This document shows, piece after piece, positions 24,320-33,136 of a DNA stretch of 64,000 nucleotides. A program made the translations under genes and the position numbers. Every line of letters begins with the position of its first letter. Position 1 is the first letter of the stretch. Below the pieces are notes generated by a model that saw only the letters and a program-made list of their open reading frames with translations, searched no databases and had not been told where the DNA came from. This DNA comes from Listeria_A hofi (GTDB lineage: Bacteria > Bacillota > Bacilli > Lactobacillales > Listeriaceae): assembly GCF_963575615.1 (NCBI RefSeq), contig NZ_CAUYTL010000008.1, forward strand, positions 39,049 through 103,048, read 5' to 3'.

Positions 24320-25207
24320 TCAAATCTCGTAGTAGTCCACCTTATCATCCGCCAGCCTGATTGTGAAAACATCCTCCATCGTAATCGCCATTTCCTGATA
24401 CAAAATCGGCTCCACAAGTTTTAGTCTACTAACGAACTCATCCGTATTTTCAGTTACCAGCAATGTATAAATTCGTCCATTCCGTTGCAAAAGCTCAGAT
24501 TCCTCTTTTACAAACGCAGGCACGTGCTTTGACTTAAATGCTACTTGAATCTTAAGCGCGGTATCACGTAACGCCTCCAAATAATAATCCAGCTCAAGCG
24601 ATATTCCTTTTAAAACCAACACCCGATCCGCCACCATTTCTAGCTCATCCAAGCGATGCGAGGCAATCAACACACTCGTTTTCCGATCCGCAACCGTCTC
24701 CAAAATAAACTGCAGCAACTGCTTCTTAACAATTACATCCAAGCCGTCCAGCGGTTCATCCAGCAATAAATAGCGCACATCTAAAGAAAATGCCAGTATC
24801 ATAAAAAAGAGTGCTTTACGTCCCTTTGAAAGCGACATCACTTTCGCTTTTTTTGGCAATTCAAAACGCTCCATTAACGTATCAAAAAATTCTTCATCAA
24901 ACGTCGCATATACATTTTTATAGATTTTTACGACCGCTTTTACGCTATACGTATTAAAATAATTCATGTTATCTTCCAAAAAGAAAATATTCTTCTTCAA
25001 AGCCGGATTTTTACGTAAATCTTGTCCGTCCAGCATCACTTGACCAGCGTCCGCCAAGTACATACCCGCGATGATTGAAAACAGCGTCGTTTTCCCCACG
25101 CCATTGCGCCCAATCAAAGCCGTAATTTCACCTGCTTTCAGCTCAAAAGAAATATTCTCTAGCACCAAATTACCCTCAATTCGTTTCGTGATTCTATCAA
25201 TAATCAT
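24320..25207 (-). CDS. ABC transporter ATPase
   Basis: 295 residues. Walker A G-R-N-G-V-G-K-T-T (about 33-41), Walker B Y-L-L-L-D-E-P-L-D-G and switch region A-S-H-R. The signature reads S-L-S-K-G-R-K, which departs from LSGGQ but is common in YtrB/CcmA-like exporters. A C-terminal domain of about 80 residues follows. It drives the two permeases downstream. Starts 5 nt after the regulator gene, so the whole unit is under the GntR protein. Confidence 0.85.
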   Translation of the reverse strand: MIIDRITKRIEGNLVLENISFELKAGEITALIGRNGVGKTTLFSIIAGMYLADAGQVMLDGQDLRKNPALKKNIFFLEDNMNYFNTYSVKAVVKIYKNVYATFDEEFFDTLMERFELPKKAKVMSLSKGRKALFFMILAFSLDVRYLLLDEPLDGLDVIVKKQLLQFILETVADRKTSVLIASHRLDELEMVADRVLVLKGISLELDYYLEALRDTALKIQVAFKSKHVPAFVKEESELLQRNGRIYTLLVTENTDEFVSRLKLVEPILYQEMAITMEDVFTIRLADDKVDYYEI

Positions 25208-25212
25208 CTACT

Positions 25213-25590
25213 CTAGCCCTCCAATCTCGTATAGCACTCTCCAATCAAATCCTGTAATTCCTGCTCCTCAATTCGCAAATAGTTCGCTTCCAAAACCAAT
25301 TCCTCTAAATTTCGTTTAAACAAAGCAAGCGCCTCTTCATTTGGGTTATTGTCATTAACAAACGCTACATACGAACCTTTTCCAAGCTTGGTCTCGATAA
25401 CTCCCAACCGCTCTAATTCCTTGTACGCCTTTCCCACTGTATTTGGATTCACTAAGATATGTGCCGACATTTCACGGACACTCATCAACTTGTCACCTGG
25501 TTGCAAGACCCCGCTGATGCAATAACCTCTAATTAGGGCCACAATCTGCTCATAAATCGGAACATGACTTTGAGAATTTAACGTATACAT
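25213..25590 (-). CDS. GntR regulator, YtrA subfamily
   Basis: About 125 residues: a winged-helix HTH (S-V-R-E-M-S-A-H, then N-P-N-T-V-G-K-A-Y-K-E-L-E-R) with only a short helical tail, the YtrA-type architecture. Start ATG 25590 preferred because GGAGAG lies 8 nt upstream inside the longer frame from 25608. Probably represses its own ABC operon by binding the dyad at 25609-25631. Confidence 0.85.
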   Translation of the reverse strand: MYTLNSQSHVPIYEQIVALIRGYCISGVLQPGDKLMSVREMSAHILVNPNTVGKAYKELERLGVIETKLGKGSYVAFVNDNNPNEEALALFKRNLEELVLEANYLRIEEQELQDLIGECYTRLEG

Positions 25591-25608
25591 CTCAATCACT
25601 CTCCTCAT

Positions 25609-25631
25609 GTGTACTATTGTAACTAGGACAC
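25609..25631. promoter_or_regulatory. putative YtrA-type operator
   Basis: Inverted repeat GTGTACTA-N7-TAGGACAC (seven of eight positions pair), 18 bases upstream of the regulator start. Arms with TAG/CTA and ACAC ends resemble YtrA-family operators. Confidence 0.55.
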
Positions 25632-25778
25632 TTCGAAAAGTAAAGTTTTTAATGACAAATGTTTCAAATATATTTCGACAACGTAATATTAGTAATCTAA
25701 AACCATTTTCTATACTATTGACATTAATTATTGTAAGATAAAGCTATTGAACAAAATGGACTACAAGAAGGTGAAATC

Positions 25779-28106
25779 GTGTTATATAAAAATGACAATT
25801 TGTTTCCAATACTAGAACAACACGCCGATTTAAAAAAGAGGCTTTTTAGTGGAAACTTTGGACTTGAAAAAGAAAATGTGCGAGTAGATGAAAACGGAAA
25901 TTTATCACTTACACCACACCCCGCAATTTTTGGGCTAAAAGAGGAAAATCCCTATATTAAAACCGATTTTTCTGAGAGCCAAATTGAAATGATTACACCC
26001 GTGAGTGACTCTGTAGATGCGGTCTATACATCCTTAGAAAATCTTCAAAACATCGTATCAGATAGAGTTCGCGATGAATATCTATGGCCAAGTAGTAACC
26101 CACCAATCCTTCCAGCAGAACAAGATATCCCAATAGCAGTTTACCAAGATCCGAATTCAGCGAGCAGACTCTATCGTGAGCATCTAGCCCGTGAATACGG
26201 CAAAAAAGTTCAACTCCTCTCTGGCATTCACTATAATTTCTCGTTCTCTGACGATTTTTTAGAACGATTACACATAAGTATGGGTGGCGAAAAAACATTA
26301 CAAGATTTCAAAAATCAGATTTACCTTAAAGTCGCTAAATATTTTATGCAAAATCGTTGGTTCCTACTTTACTTAACGGGGGCAAGCCCAGTCTACCTAC
26401 CAAATTTTCTGAATAAAACTCCCGACAATGAAGTTTCACGTGAAACATCTGACCTTGCGCTTCAAAATGGCATTTCCTTGCGCAATAGTCACGCCGGGTA
26501 TAAAAATAAATGCTCTCTTCATGTCGATTATGATAGCTTTGATGGCTATATCGCAAGCATCGAATCATGGATTGAGCAAGGTAAGATTGACAGTATGCGT
26601 GAACTTTACAATCCAATTCGGCTAAAGAATTCGAATACTGATCAATCGCTGGCAGGCCTTGCTGAAGCTGGCGTCGAATACATCGAAATTCGATCTTTGG
26701 ATTTAAATCCATTTGACCCGAATGGCATCACCAAAGAAATGTTGCATTTTACTCACCTATTACTAGTAAGCGGCCTGTTAACCGAGAGTACTGCATTTAA
26801 TCAAACGCAGCAAGAACAGTCTGACATAAATGAAGAACGAATCGCAAGTAATGGTTTAAGCAAGCCAGACATATATGTGAACGGATCAGAAATCCCCTTC
26901 GATCAAGCAGTTGAAAAACTTCTAACCGAAATGGAATATGTCGCAAAACTAGCTGATACAGTCGATTATTCGAGTATCATCGAAGTACAACGCGACATAA
27001 GCAAAAATCCTGAGAAAACAATCGCATCACAAATCGTAACGACAAGCGATTCATTCGTGTCCTTCAACCTTGAAAAAGCTAAAACCTATCTAGAACAAAG
27101 TATGCAGAACGCTTACAAACTAATAGGCTATGAAGATATGGAACTCTCAACCCAAATCGTTTTAAAATCAGCGGTAACAAAAGGTTTATCCATTGAACTC
27201 CTAGATCGTGAAGAAAATTTCATTCGTCTCGAAAAAGGTGGTCAAGTCGAATATATCAAACAAGCGACTAAAACCGCGCGCGATAGCTATATCAGTGCAC
27301 TCATAATGGAAAATAAGGTGGTCACAAAACAAATTTTAGCAGAGCATAACATCGAAGTCCCACATGGTCAGAATTTTTCAAATATAAGTGATGCACGCGA
27401 CAGCTTCGAATTATTCGCTGACAAGCCAATCGTTGTGAAGCCAAAATCAACTAATTTTGGTATCGGAATAAGTATTTTCAAAGACGGATTCACTCAAAAA
27501 AACTATGAAGAAGCTCTAAAAATTGCTTTTAGCTATGATTCATCTGTTATCATCGAGACCTATATACCTGGTGACGAATATCGTTTCCTAGTAATTGATG
27601 GCAAAATTGCTGGTATCCTAAAACGCGTTCCAGCTAACATCACTGGTGACGGCATTCGTACTATTTCCGAACTCATCGACGAAAAAAACTTAGATCCATT
27701 GCGTGGCACCGATCATCTAAAACCTTTAGAAATAATCCAAAAAGGCCCAGAAGAAACACTCATGCTCTCCATGCAAGGATTTAGCATGTCCGATGTCCCG
27801 GAAAACGGCCAAATCGTATATCTACGCGAAAACTCGAATATCAGTACTGGCGGTGATAGCATTGATGTGACAAATTTAATTCACCCCTACTACCAAGAGT
27901 TAGCGATTGAATGCGCTAAAGCTGTTGATGCTAATTTATGCGGTGTCGATATCATTGTTTCACGTGAAACAATCCCTAACGGCCCCTATGCTGTGATTGA
28001 GCTCAATTTCAACCCGGCAATCCAGATTCATTCTTTCCCCTACCAAGGAGAAAATAGACGAATTGGTGATATCATTTTAGATTTTCTTTTTAAAGATCAA
28101 TTATAA
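25779..28106 (+). CDS. gshF: bifunctional glutathione synthetase GshAB
   Basis: 775 residues, the size of the Listeria/streptococcal fusion. Residues 1 to about 480 are a gamma-glutamylcysteine ligase (G-L-E-K-E-N-V-R near the start, F-S-E-S-Q-I-E-M-I-T). From about 490 an ATP-grasp domain follows (K-P-I-V-V-K-P-K-S-T-N-F-G; E-L-N-F-N-P near the C-terminus). It makes glutathione from Glu, Cys and Gly in the cytoplasm. GTG start with AGAAGGTG upstream. Two ParB-binding parS sites lie within the coding sequence. Transcribed toward the origin, against replication. Confidence 0.95.
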   Translation: MLYKNDNLFPILEQHADLKKRLFSGNFGLEKENVRVDENGNLSLTPHPAIFGLKEENPYIKTDFSESQIEMITPVSDSVDAVYTSLENLQNIVSDRVRDEYLWPSSNPPILPAEQDIPIAVYQDPNSASRLYREHLAREYGKKVQLLSGIHYNFSFSDDFLERLHISMGGEKTLQDFKNQIYLKVAKYFMQNRWFLLYLTGASPVYLPNFLNKTPDNEVSRETSDLALQNGISLRNSHAGYKNKCSLHVDYDSFDGYIASIESWIEQGKIDSMRELYNPIRLKNSNTDQSLAGLAEAGVEYIEIRSLDLNPFDPNGITKEMLHFTHLLLVSGLLTESTAFNQTQQEQSDINEERIASNGLSKPDIYVNGSEIPFDQAVEKLLTEMEYVAKLADTVDYSSIIEVQRDISKNPEKTIASQIVTTSDSFVSFNLEKAKTYLEQSMQNAYKLIGYEDMELSTQIVLKSAVTKGLSIELLDREENFIRLEKGGQVEYIKQATKTARDSYISALIMENKVVTKQILAEHNIEVPHGQNFSNISDARDSFELFADKPIVVKPKSTNFGIGISIFKDGFTQKNYEEALKIAFSYDSSVIIETYIPGDEYRFLVIDGKIAGILKRVPANITGDGIRTISELIDEKNLDPLRGTDHLKPLEIIQKGPEETLMLSMQGFSMSDVPENGQIVYLRENSNISTGGDSIDVTNLIHPYYQELAIECAKAVDANLCGVDIIVSRETIPNGPYAVIELNFNPAIQIHSFPYQGENRRIGDIILDFLFKDQL
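26432..26447. promoter_or_regulatory. parS site (one mismatch) in gshF
   Basis: AGTTTCACGTGAAACA, one base off the consensus TGTTTCACGTGAAACA. ParB nucleation site. Confidence 0.75.
27956..27971. promoter_or_regulatory. parS site (perfect) in gshF
   Basis: TGTTTCACGTGAAACA, an exact 16-bp parS palindrome. The second site within the gene, 1.5 kb from the first. Confidence 0.92.
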
Positions 28107-28111
28107 TACAT

Positions 28112-28147
28112 GAACACCCCACATTCCTCTAAATGTGGGGTGTTTTT
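28112..28147. terminator. bidirectional terminator gshF / rpiR
   Basis: Stem AACACCCCACATT/AATGTGGGGTGTT, 6-nt loop, followed by TTTTTT on the plus strand. The last codons of the convergent RpiR gene lie inside it. Confidence 0.9.
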
Positions 28148-28914
28148 TCCACTTGTCGCAACTGGTTTTTATAAAGGTTATACTTCACAAATAACAATTC
28201 TGCAACAACATATAAACTCGCTGTTGCTTCAAAAGAATGTGTACTTTGATTATCAAAATGAATCTCCGTTGTTGAGATATAAATATTTTCCACACTCAAC
28301 CTCGCAAGCGTACTATTCTTCATTTTTGAAATCGAAATCACCGGTACACCCATTAATTTCAGCTCCATCGCTGTTGAAACAATCGATTTGGACTCACCGT
28401 TAAGCGATATTAATATAACCAAATCATCCGGTTTCACAATTTTAAAAAATTCCTTATTAATTGTAATCGAATCAACATCATATAAACAATCACCACCATG
28501 CAGAAAAAGCCGTTTTAAATGCTTTGCCACTGCCATCTGAAAATCTCCTGACCCAAAAACAAAAACCCGATTTGCCCCATAGATTAGTCGACAAATCGGC
28601 TGGAAATCCTTCTTCGTTACTTCATGAATCACATCTACATAACCATCACTAATAACCTCTGTCACCTCATCCGCCATGTTTACGCTATATTCTAAATCCC
28701 ATTTCAAATGCACCTTTAACTCACTATACCCTTCCAAAGAAATCTTTTTAGCGAAACGAAGAATAGTCGTTCGAGAAACGTTGCATAGTTTAGCCATCTC
28801 ATTGATGCTCATACTACTACAATCTTTTTTGTGCGCCTGAATATACTTCCAAATGTGCAGGTCATTTTGATTTAACAGTTCATAATTTTTATTGACAAGT
28901 TCCTCTAATTTCAT
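28129..28914 (-). CDS. RpiR-family regulator of the alpha-glucoside operon
   Basis: 261 residues. HTH_6 domain (about 1-75; C-N-V-S-R-T-T-I-L-R-F-A-K-K-I-S) and SIS domain (about 105-240; V-F-V-F-G-S-G-D). Start ATG 28914 preferred over 28923 because GTGAGGA sits 9 nt before it. Divergent from the EIICB-GH4 operon, so it is the probable regulator, with a 6-phospho-alpha-glucoside as candidate effector. It ends inside the terminator shared with gshF. Confidence 0.82.
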   Translation of the reverse strand: MKLEELVNKNYELLNQNDLHIWKYIQAHKKDCSSMSINEMAKLCNVSRTTILRFAKKISLEGYSELKVHLKWDLEYSVNMADEVTEVISDGYVDVIHEVTKKDFQPICRLIYGANRVFVFGSGDFQMAVAKHLKRLFLHGGDCLYDVDSITINKEFFKIVKPDDLVILISLNGESKSIVSTAMELKLMGVPVISISKMKNSTLARLSVENIYISTTEIHFDNQSTHSFEATASLYVVAELLFVKYNLYKNQLRQVEKTPHI

Positions 28915-28940
28915 TGCGCTCATTCCTCACTTCATCTTTA

Positions 28941-28954
28941 TGTCAGCGTTTTCA
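28941..28954. promoter_or_regulatory. cre site upstream of the alpha-glucoside operon
   Basis: TGTCAGCGTTTTCA matches TGNNANCGNTNNCA fully and is flanked by A and T. It lies in the 224-bp divergent promoter region, 27 bases from the rpiR start. Confidence 0.6.
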
Positions 28955-29138
28955 TATATATTGTATCATTAAAAACTTACACGCGCGACAAGGTTGTGAA
29001 ATGTCACAGCTTTTGTGAAAGGTTCCTGTTCTTGTAATTAGGAGATAAAACACCTGCAGGGATTGTAATGTGCACAACTAGTGGCTAGAATAAAGCACAT
29101 AGACGTCTTAAAAGTAAAAAAGGAGGTTTTCAAAAGAT

Positions 29139-30698
29139 ATGATGAAAAAGATTCAACGTTTTGGTGGCGCAATGCTAGCTCCAGCCCTTCTATTTTCTTT
29201 TGCAGGTATTGTGGTTGGTTTCTCAATCTTATTTATGAATCCTGATATTATGGGAGGACTTGCGAATCCAAACGGTCTCTGGTTTAAAATTTGGAATGTC
29301 ATCGCCGAGGGGGCTTGGGCAGTATTTAGACAAATTCCACTACTATTCGTTATCGGCTTACCGATTGGTCTTGCAAAATCGCAAAGTGGCCGCGCGTGTT
29401 TAGAGGCTCTAGTTACTTATGTCACTTTTAACTATTTCCTATCTGCCATCTTGACCACATGGAGCTCATTTTTCGGTGTAGATATGACACAAGAAGTTGG
29501 TGGCACAAGTGGTCTTGCTAACATTGCAGGCATCAAAACACTTGATACCGGTATGGTGGGTGCACTGATTATTTCTGGAATCGTTGTTTTTCTACACAAT
29601 CGTTATTTCGATACAGAATTGCCTGAGGTATTGGGGGTTTTCCGTGGCACATCTTTTATCGTTATTTTAGGATTCCTAGTTATGTTACCGGTTGCATTCC
29701 TATTCGCTTTCATCTGGCCACATTTCCAGTCAGTGATGCTCGACATGCAAAAATTCTTTATCTCATCTGGCGTATTTGGCGTTTGGATTTACTCCTTCTT
29801 GGAAAAAATCCTGATTCCGACCGGCTTGCACCACTTCATTTATTCTCCGTTTGCCTACGATAACGCAGTCGTTCCAGGCGGTATGGCTGCTTACTGGGCA
29901 ACACACTTAGGAGAATTCCAAACAACTGAACAAACGCTAAAAGAAATGTACCCTGCTGGCGGTTTCGCGCTATCTGGTATGTCAAAAGTATTCGGTTCTA
30001 TCGGAATTACACTCGCCTTCTACAAAACTGCAAGACCTGAAAAACGTAAAGCTGTACTTGGACTAATGATTCCAGTTGCAGCAACGGCCGTTTTCGCAGG
30101 GATTACCGAACCGCTAGAGTTTACATTCCTATTTTTTGCACCAATTTTGTTCGTTATTCATGCTCTACTCGCTGCAACAATTTCAACAGTAGCCTATGCA
30201 TTTGGCGTAGTTGGTGATTTTGGTGGTGGCCTCATTAACTGGTTTGCAATCAACTGGTTGCCACTTTGGAAGTACCATTGGCCGACCTATCTCACACAAA
30301 TCGTTATTGGAATCGTATTCGTTTTCATTTGGTACTTCATTTTTAGTTTCCTTATCAAGAAAATGGATCTAAAAACGCCTGGTAGAGAGGCCGATAGCGA
30401 TGAAATGAAACTTTATAGCAAATCCGATTACAAAGAGAAAAAGTCCGGAAAAGGTAATGCTAACGCGGATAAAGCGGCAAGTTTCCTGACCTATCTTGGA
30501 GGAAAAGATAACATTGTTGACGTCACAAACTGCGCGACAAGATTAAGGCTAACTGTAACAGACCCTGAACTCGTCGCCTCTGATGCCTTATTCAGACAAG
30601 TTGGCGCACAAGGACTCGTAAAAAATGGCGGCGCAATCCAAATCATCGTCGGTCTATCCGTCCCATCTTTACGTGATGAATTTGAAAAACTATTATAA
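29139..30698 (+). CDS. PTS EIICB, alpha-glucoside (maltose/MalP-like)
   Basis: 519 residues. EIIC domain with about ten helices (about 1-410; G-I-T-E-P-L-E-F substrate-site motif), a charged linker rich in Lys, and an EIIB domain (about 440-519) with phosphorylated Cys465 in N-C-A-T-R-L-R. No EIIA domain; a separate glucose-type EIIA is encoded three genes on. AAGGAGG 12 nt before the ATG. It brings in and phosphorylates an alpha-glucoside for the GH4 enzyme next door. Maltose, trehalose or isomaltulose are possible substrates. Confidence 0.88.
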   Translation: MMKKIQRFGGAMLAPALLFSFAGIVVGFSILFMNPDIMGGLANPNGLWFKIWNVIAEGAWAVFRQIPLLFVIGLPIGLAKSQSGRACLEALVTYVTFNYFLSAILTTWSSFFGVDMTQEVGGTSGLANIAGIKTLDTGMVGALIISGIVVFLHNRYFDTELPEVLGVFRGTSFIVILGFLVMLPVAFLFAFIWPHFQSVMLDMQKFFISSGVFGVWIYSFLEKILIPTGLHHFIYSPFAYDNAVVPGGMAAYWATHLGEFQTTEQTLKEMYPAGGFALSGMSKVFGSIGITLAFYKTARPEKRKAVLGLMIPVAATAVFAGITEPLEFTFLFFAPILFVIHALLAATISTVAYAFGVVGDFGGGLINWFAINWLPLWKYHWPTYLTQIVIGIVFVFIWYFIFSFLIKKMDLKTPGREADSDEMKLYSKSDYKEKKSGKGNANADKAASFLTYLGGKDNIVDVTNCATRLRLTVTDPELVASDALFRQVGAQGLVKNGGAIQIIVGLSVPSLRDEFEKLL

Positions 30699-30716
30699 GA
30701 AGAGGAGTTTTTAAAA

Positions 30717-32042
30717 ATGAAAAAAAGTTCTGTATTAATCGCTGGTGGAGGAAGTACTTATACTGCCGGAATCGTTGTAATGCTATTAGAATCGGTCAAG
30801 GAATTCCCAGTACGTAAAATCAAATTGTATGATAATGATGAAGAACGCCAACGTAAAGTAGCTGAAGCCTGCGCTATTATTGTGAACGAATATGATTCAG
30901 AAATTGAGTTTTCCTACTCTACAGATCCAGAAGAATCCTTCACAGATGTAGATTTTGTGATGGCACAACTACGCGTTGGAAAATATGCCATGCGCGAACA
31001 GGATGAAAAAATCCCATTCAAACACGGCGTTGTAGGACAAGAAACCTGTGGACCAGGAGGAATCGCATACGGCTTACGCTCCATTGGCCCGATTATCGAT
31101 TTAGTAGACTACATGGAAAAATACTCCCCTGACGCTTGGCTTTTAAACTACTCAAATCCTGCCGCCATTGTTGCAGAAGGAACACGTCGCTTGAGACCAA
31201 ATTCAAAAATCATCAACATTTGCGACATGCCTATCTGCTTGGAGGATATCATGGCTCGCGCAATCGGCTTGCAAAACCGCAAAGCCATGGAAGTTCGCTA
31301 CTTTGGCTTGAATCATTTTGGCTGGTGGACAAGCATTAAAGATCACGAGGGCAATGACCTCATGGAGAAAATCAAAGCGCACGTCAGCAAACAAGGTTAC
31401 ACAGAAAATACGCCTGCTGGTCAACATAAAGAAGCAAGCTGGCTAGACGCTATGCGCGCAGGGAAAGAATTACTTGAGATTGAACCGCAGTTTCTTTCCA
31501 ACACGTACTTGAAATATTATTTAATGGCCGATGAGACGGTTGCTCACGCCAATAAAGAATACACGAGGGCAAATGAAATCATCGACGGTCGTGAAAAAGA
31601 AGTTTTTGCTGAATGCGCTCGAATTGTCGAAGCAAAAACAGCCAAAGGTACCACACTTCATTCAAACGAACACGCGTCATTCATCGTCGACTTGGCTAAA
31701 GCGCTCACTTTTAACACCAAAGAAAGAATGTTACTAATCACAGAAAACAACGGTGCCATAAGCAATTTCAGTGATGATGCAATGGTTGAAGTACCATGTA
31801 TCGTAGGAAAAGACGGGTATGAGCCACTAACAATGGGTAAAATCCCAACGTTCCAAAAAGGCTTAATGGAACAGCAAATTGCCTCTGAAAAACTAGCAAT
31901 TGAAGGCTGGATTGAAGGCTCCTATCAAAAAGTTTGGCAATCCTTAACAATGAGTAAAACCGTTCCGAGCGCAAAGGTAGCCAAAGACATTCTAGACGAC
32001 TTTATTGAAGTAAACAAAGAATTCTGGCCTGAACTAAAATAA
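30717..32042 (+). CDS. 6-phospho-alpha-glucosidase, GH4
   Basis: 441 residues. NAD-binding loop A-G-G-G-S-T-Y-T-A-G-I near the N-terminus. The metal/catalytic motif has Cys169-Asp170 (I-C-D-M-P-I) and Asn199-His200 (G-L-N-H-F-G-W). The C-D-M-P-I signature is that of alpha-specific GH4 enzymes (GlvA/MalH), which use NAD and Mn by an oxidative mechanism. It hydrolyses the 6-phospho-alpha-glucoside made by the EIICB 18 nt upstream. Confidence 0.92.
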   Translation: MKKSSVLIAGGGSTYTAGIVVMLLESVKEFPVRKIKLYDNDEERQRKVAEACAIIVNEYDSEIEFSYSTDPEESFTDVDFVMAQLRVGKYAMREQDEKIPFKHGVVGQETCGPGGIAYGLRSIGPIIDLVDYMEKYSPDAWLLNYSNPAAIVAEGTRRLRPNSKIINICDMPICLEDIMARAIGLQNRKAMEVRYFGLNHFGWWTSIKDHEGNDLMEKIKAHVSKQGYTENTPAGQHKEASWLDAMRAGKELLEIEPQFLSNTYLKYYLMADETVAHANKEYTRANEIIDGREKEVFAECARIVEAKTAKGTTLHSNEHASFIVDLAKALTFNTKERMLLITENNGAISNFSDDAMVEVPCIVGKDGYEPLTMGKIPTFQKGLMEQQIASEKLAIEGWIEGSYQKVWQSLTMSKTVPSAKVAKDILDDFIEVNKEFWPELK

Positions 32043-32052
32043 AAAACGTCCC

Positions 32053-32086
32053 ATCGGCGTATTTTGCATCACCAAAATACGCCGAT
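32053..32086 (+). repeat. intra-operon hairpin
   Basis: Perfect 14-bp stem ATCGGCGTATTTTG/CAAAATACGCCGAT with loop CATCAC and no U-tract, between the GH4 and 4-TM genes. It could stabilise the upstream mRNA or reduce expression of the downstream genes rather than terminate. Confidence 0.7.
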
Positions 32087-32112
32087 AAATGGATGTGAAA
32101 GGATGTGCCGTC

Positions 32113-32613
32113 ATGAAAACCATCGTTTTATCCAAATTCCAAACCTTGAGAAGTCAAATAACTTCAACAAAAATTTTACACGTGACAGAAATCTTATTTA
32201 TTATTTTCCCGTTGCTATTCCTAGGTTTATTAGGACTTATCTCTTGGCATAGCGGTGCTGACATCATGGAACCAGTTCGTCTAAATCCTGTTTATTCGTT
32301 GTATTTCATCTTATTTTTAAGCTTCTTTTTCTGCGCATTTATCGTCAAATATATGAAGAAATCAGTAGCTATAAAAAAGAACAAAGACATCCTAAAAATT
32401 ACTGCTCTAGCCTTGATATTAACGCAATTGTTCTCAATGAATCTAATTTGCGGTTGGCTATTGCTCTGGTTTGTAAAAAAAGAATACGGTATGGACGTTT
32501 TCCGAATTAGCTGGCAAGACCTAAAAAAAGCACCACAAAAATGGATACTCCTATTTAGCGGTTACACCCTGCTTGTCTCATTTTTCGTATGTGTCATCCG
32601 ATTTAGCTTATAA
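32113..32613 (+). CDS. 4-TM membrane protein in alpha-glucoside operon
   Basis: 166 residues with four hydrophobic segments (about 22-45, 62-80, 92-120, 142-162) and basic loops. Start ATG 32113 chosen for AAAGGAT 8 nt upstream; an earlier ATG at 32089 lies against the hairpin. Family not recognised. Placed between the GH4 and EIIA genes, so probably accessory to the uptake system, but nothing in the sequence says how. Confidence 0.65.
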   Translation: MKTIVLSKFQTLRSQITSTKILHVTEILFIIFPLLFLGLLGLISWHSGADIMEPVRLNPVYSLYFILFLSFFFCAFIVKYMKKSVAIKKNKDILKITALALILTQLFSMNLICGWLLLWFVKKEYGMDVFRISWQDLKKAPQKWILLFSGYTLLVSFFVCVIRFSL

Positions 32614-32637
32614 ACTACATAGGAAGAAGGAATTATA

Positions 32638-33111
32638 ATGTTTTCATTCAAAAAAAAGAAACAAAAAACAACGGTCTTATTGTCTCCTGTAACTGGGAAA
32701 TGCATTTCACTAGAAGAGGTTCCCGATGAGGTTTTCTCCACTAAAATGATGGGAGATGGCATCGCATTTGACTTAGAGGAAGGCACAATTTTTGCGCCAG
32801 CTGATGGAAAAATAACCTTCATCGCCGAAACAAAACACGCGATTGGTATGACCCTCGTTTCAGGGTTGGAAATTTTGATTCACGTAGGGCTTGATACGGT
32901 TAAACTGGATGGAAAAGGATTCAATGTATTTGTTGAAATTGGCCAAGAAATGAAGGCTGGGGCAGAGCTACTGGAAGTCGATATTCCCTTAATGGTAGCG
33001 CATCATTTACAACTAATCACACCATTAATTGTGATGTCAAGCAACGCTGTAACACCAATAGCTCTTGAACAAAAAGTGACAGGTGGTAAAACGGCTGTTT
33101 TAACTTTATAA
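32638..33111 (+). CDS. PTS EIIA, glucose type
   Basis: 157 residues, a complete EIIA(Glc) domain: S-P-V-T-G-K, K-M-M-G-D-G, and the active-site pair His67 (K-H-A-I-G) and His82 (I-L-I-H-V-G), the latter being phosphorylated by HPr. It supplies the EIIA missing from the EIICB of this operon. An N-terminal K-K-K-K stretch may help membrane association. Confidence 0.92.
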   Translation: MFSFKKKKQKTTVLLSPVTGKCISLEEVPDEVFSTKMMGDGIAFDLEEGTIFAPADGKITFIAETKHAIGMTLVSGLEILIHVGLDTVKLDGKGFNVFVEIGQEMKAGAELLEVDIPLMVAHHLQLITPLIVMSSNAVTPIALEQKVTGGKTAVLTL

Positions 33112-33136
33112 CTTAACAAGAATGGAGATTTTCTCT

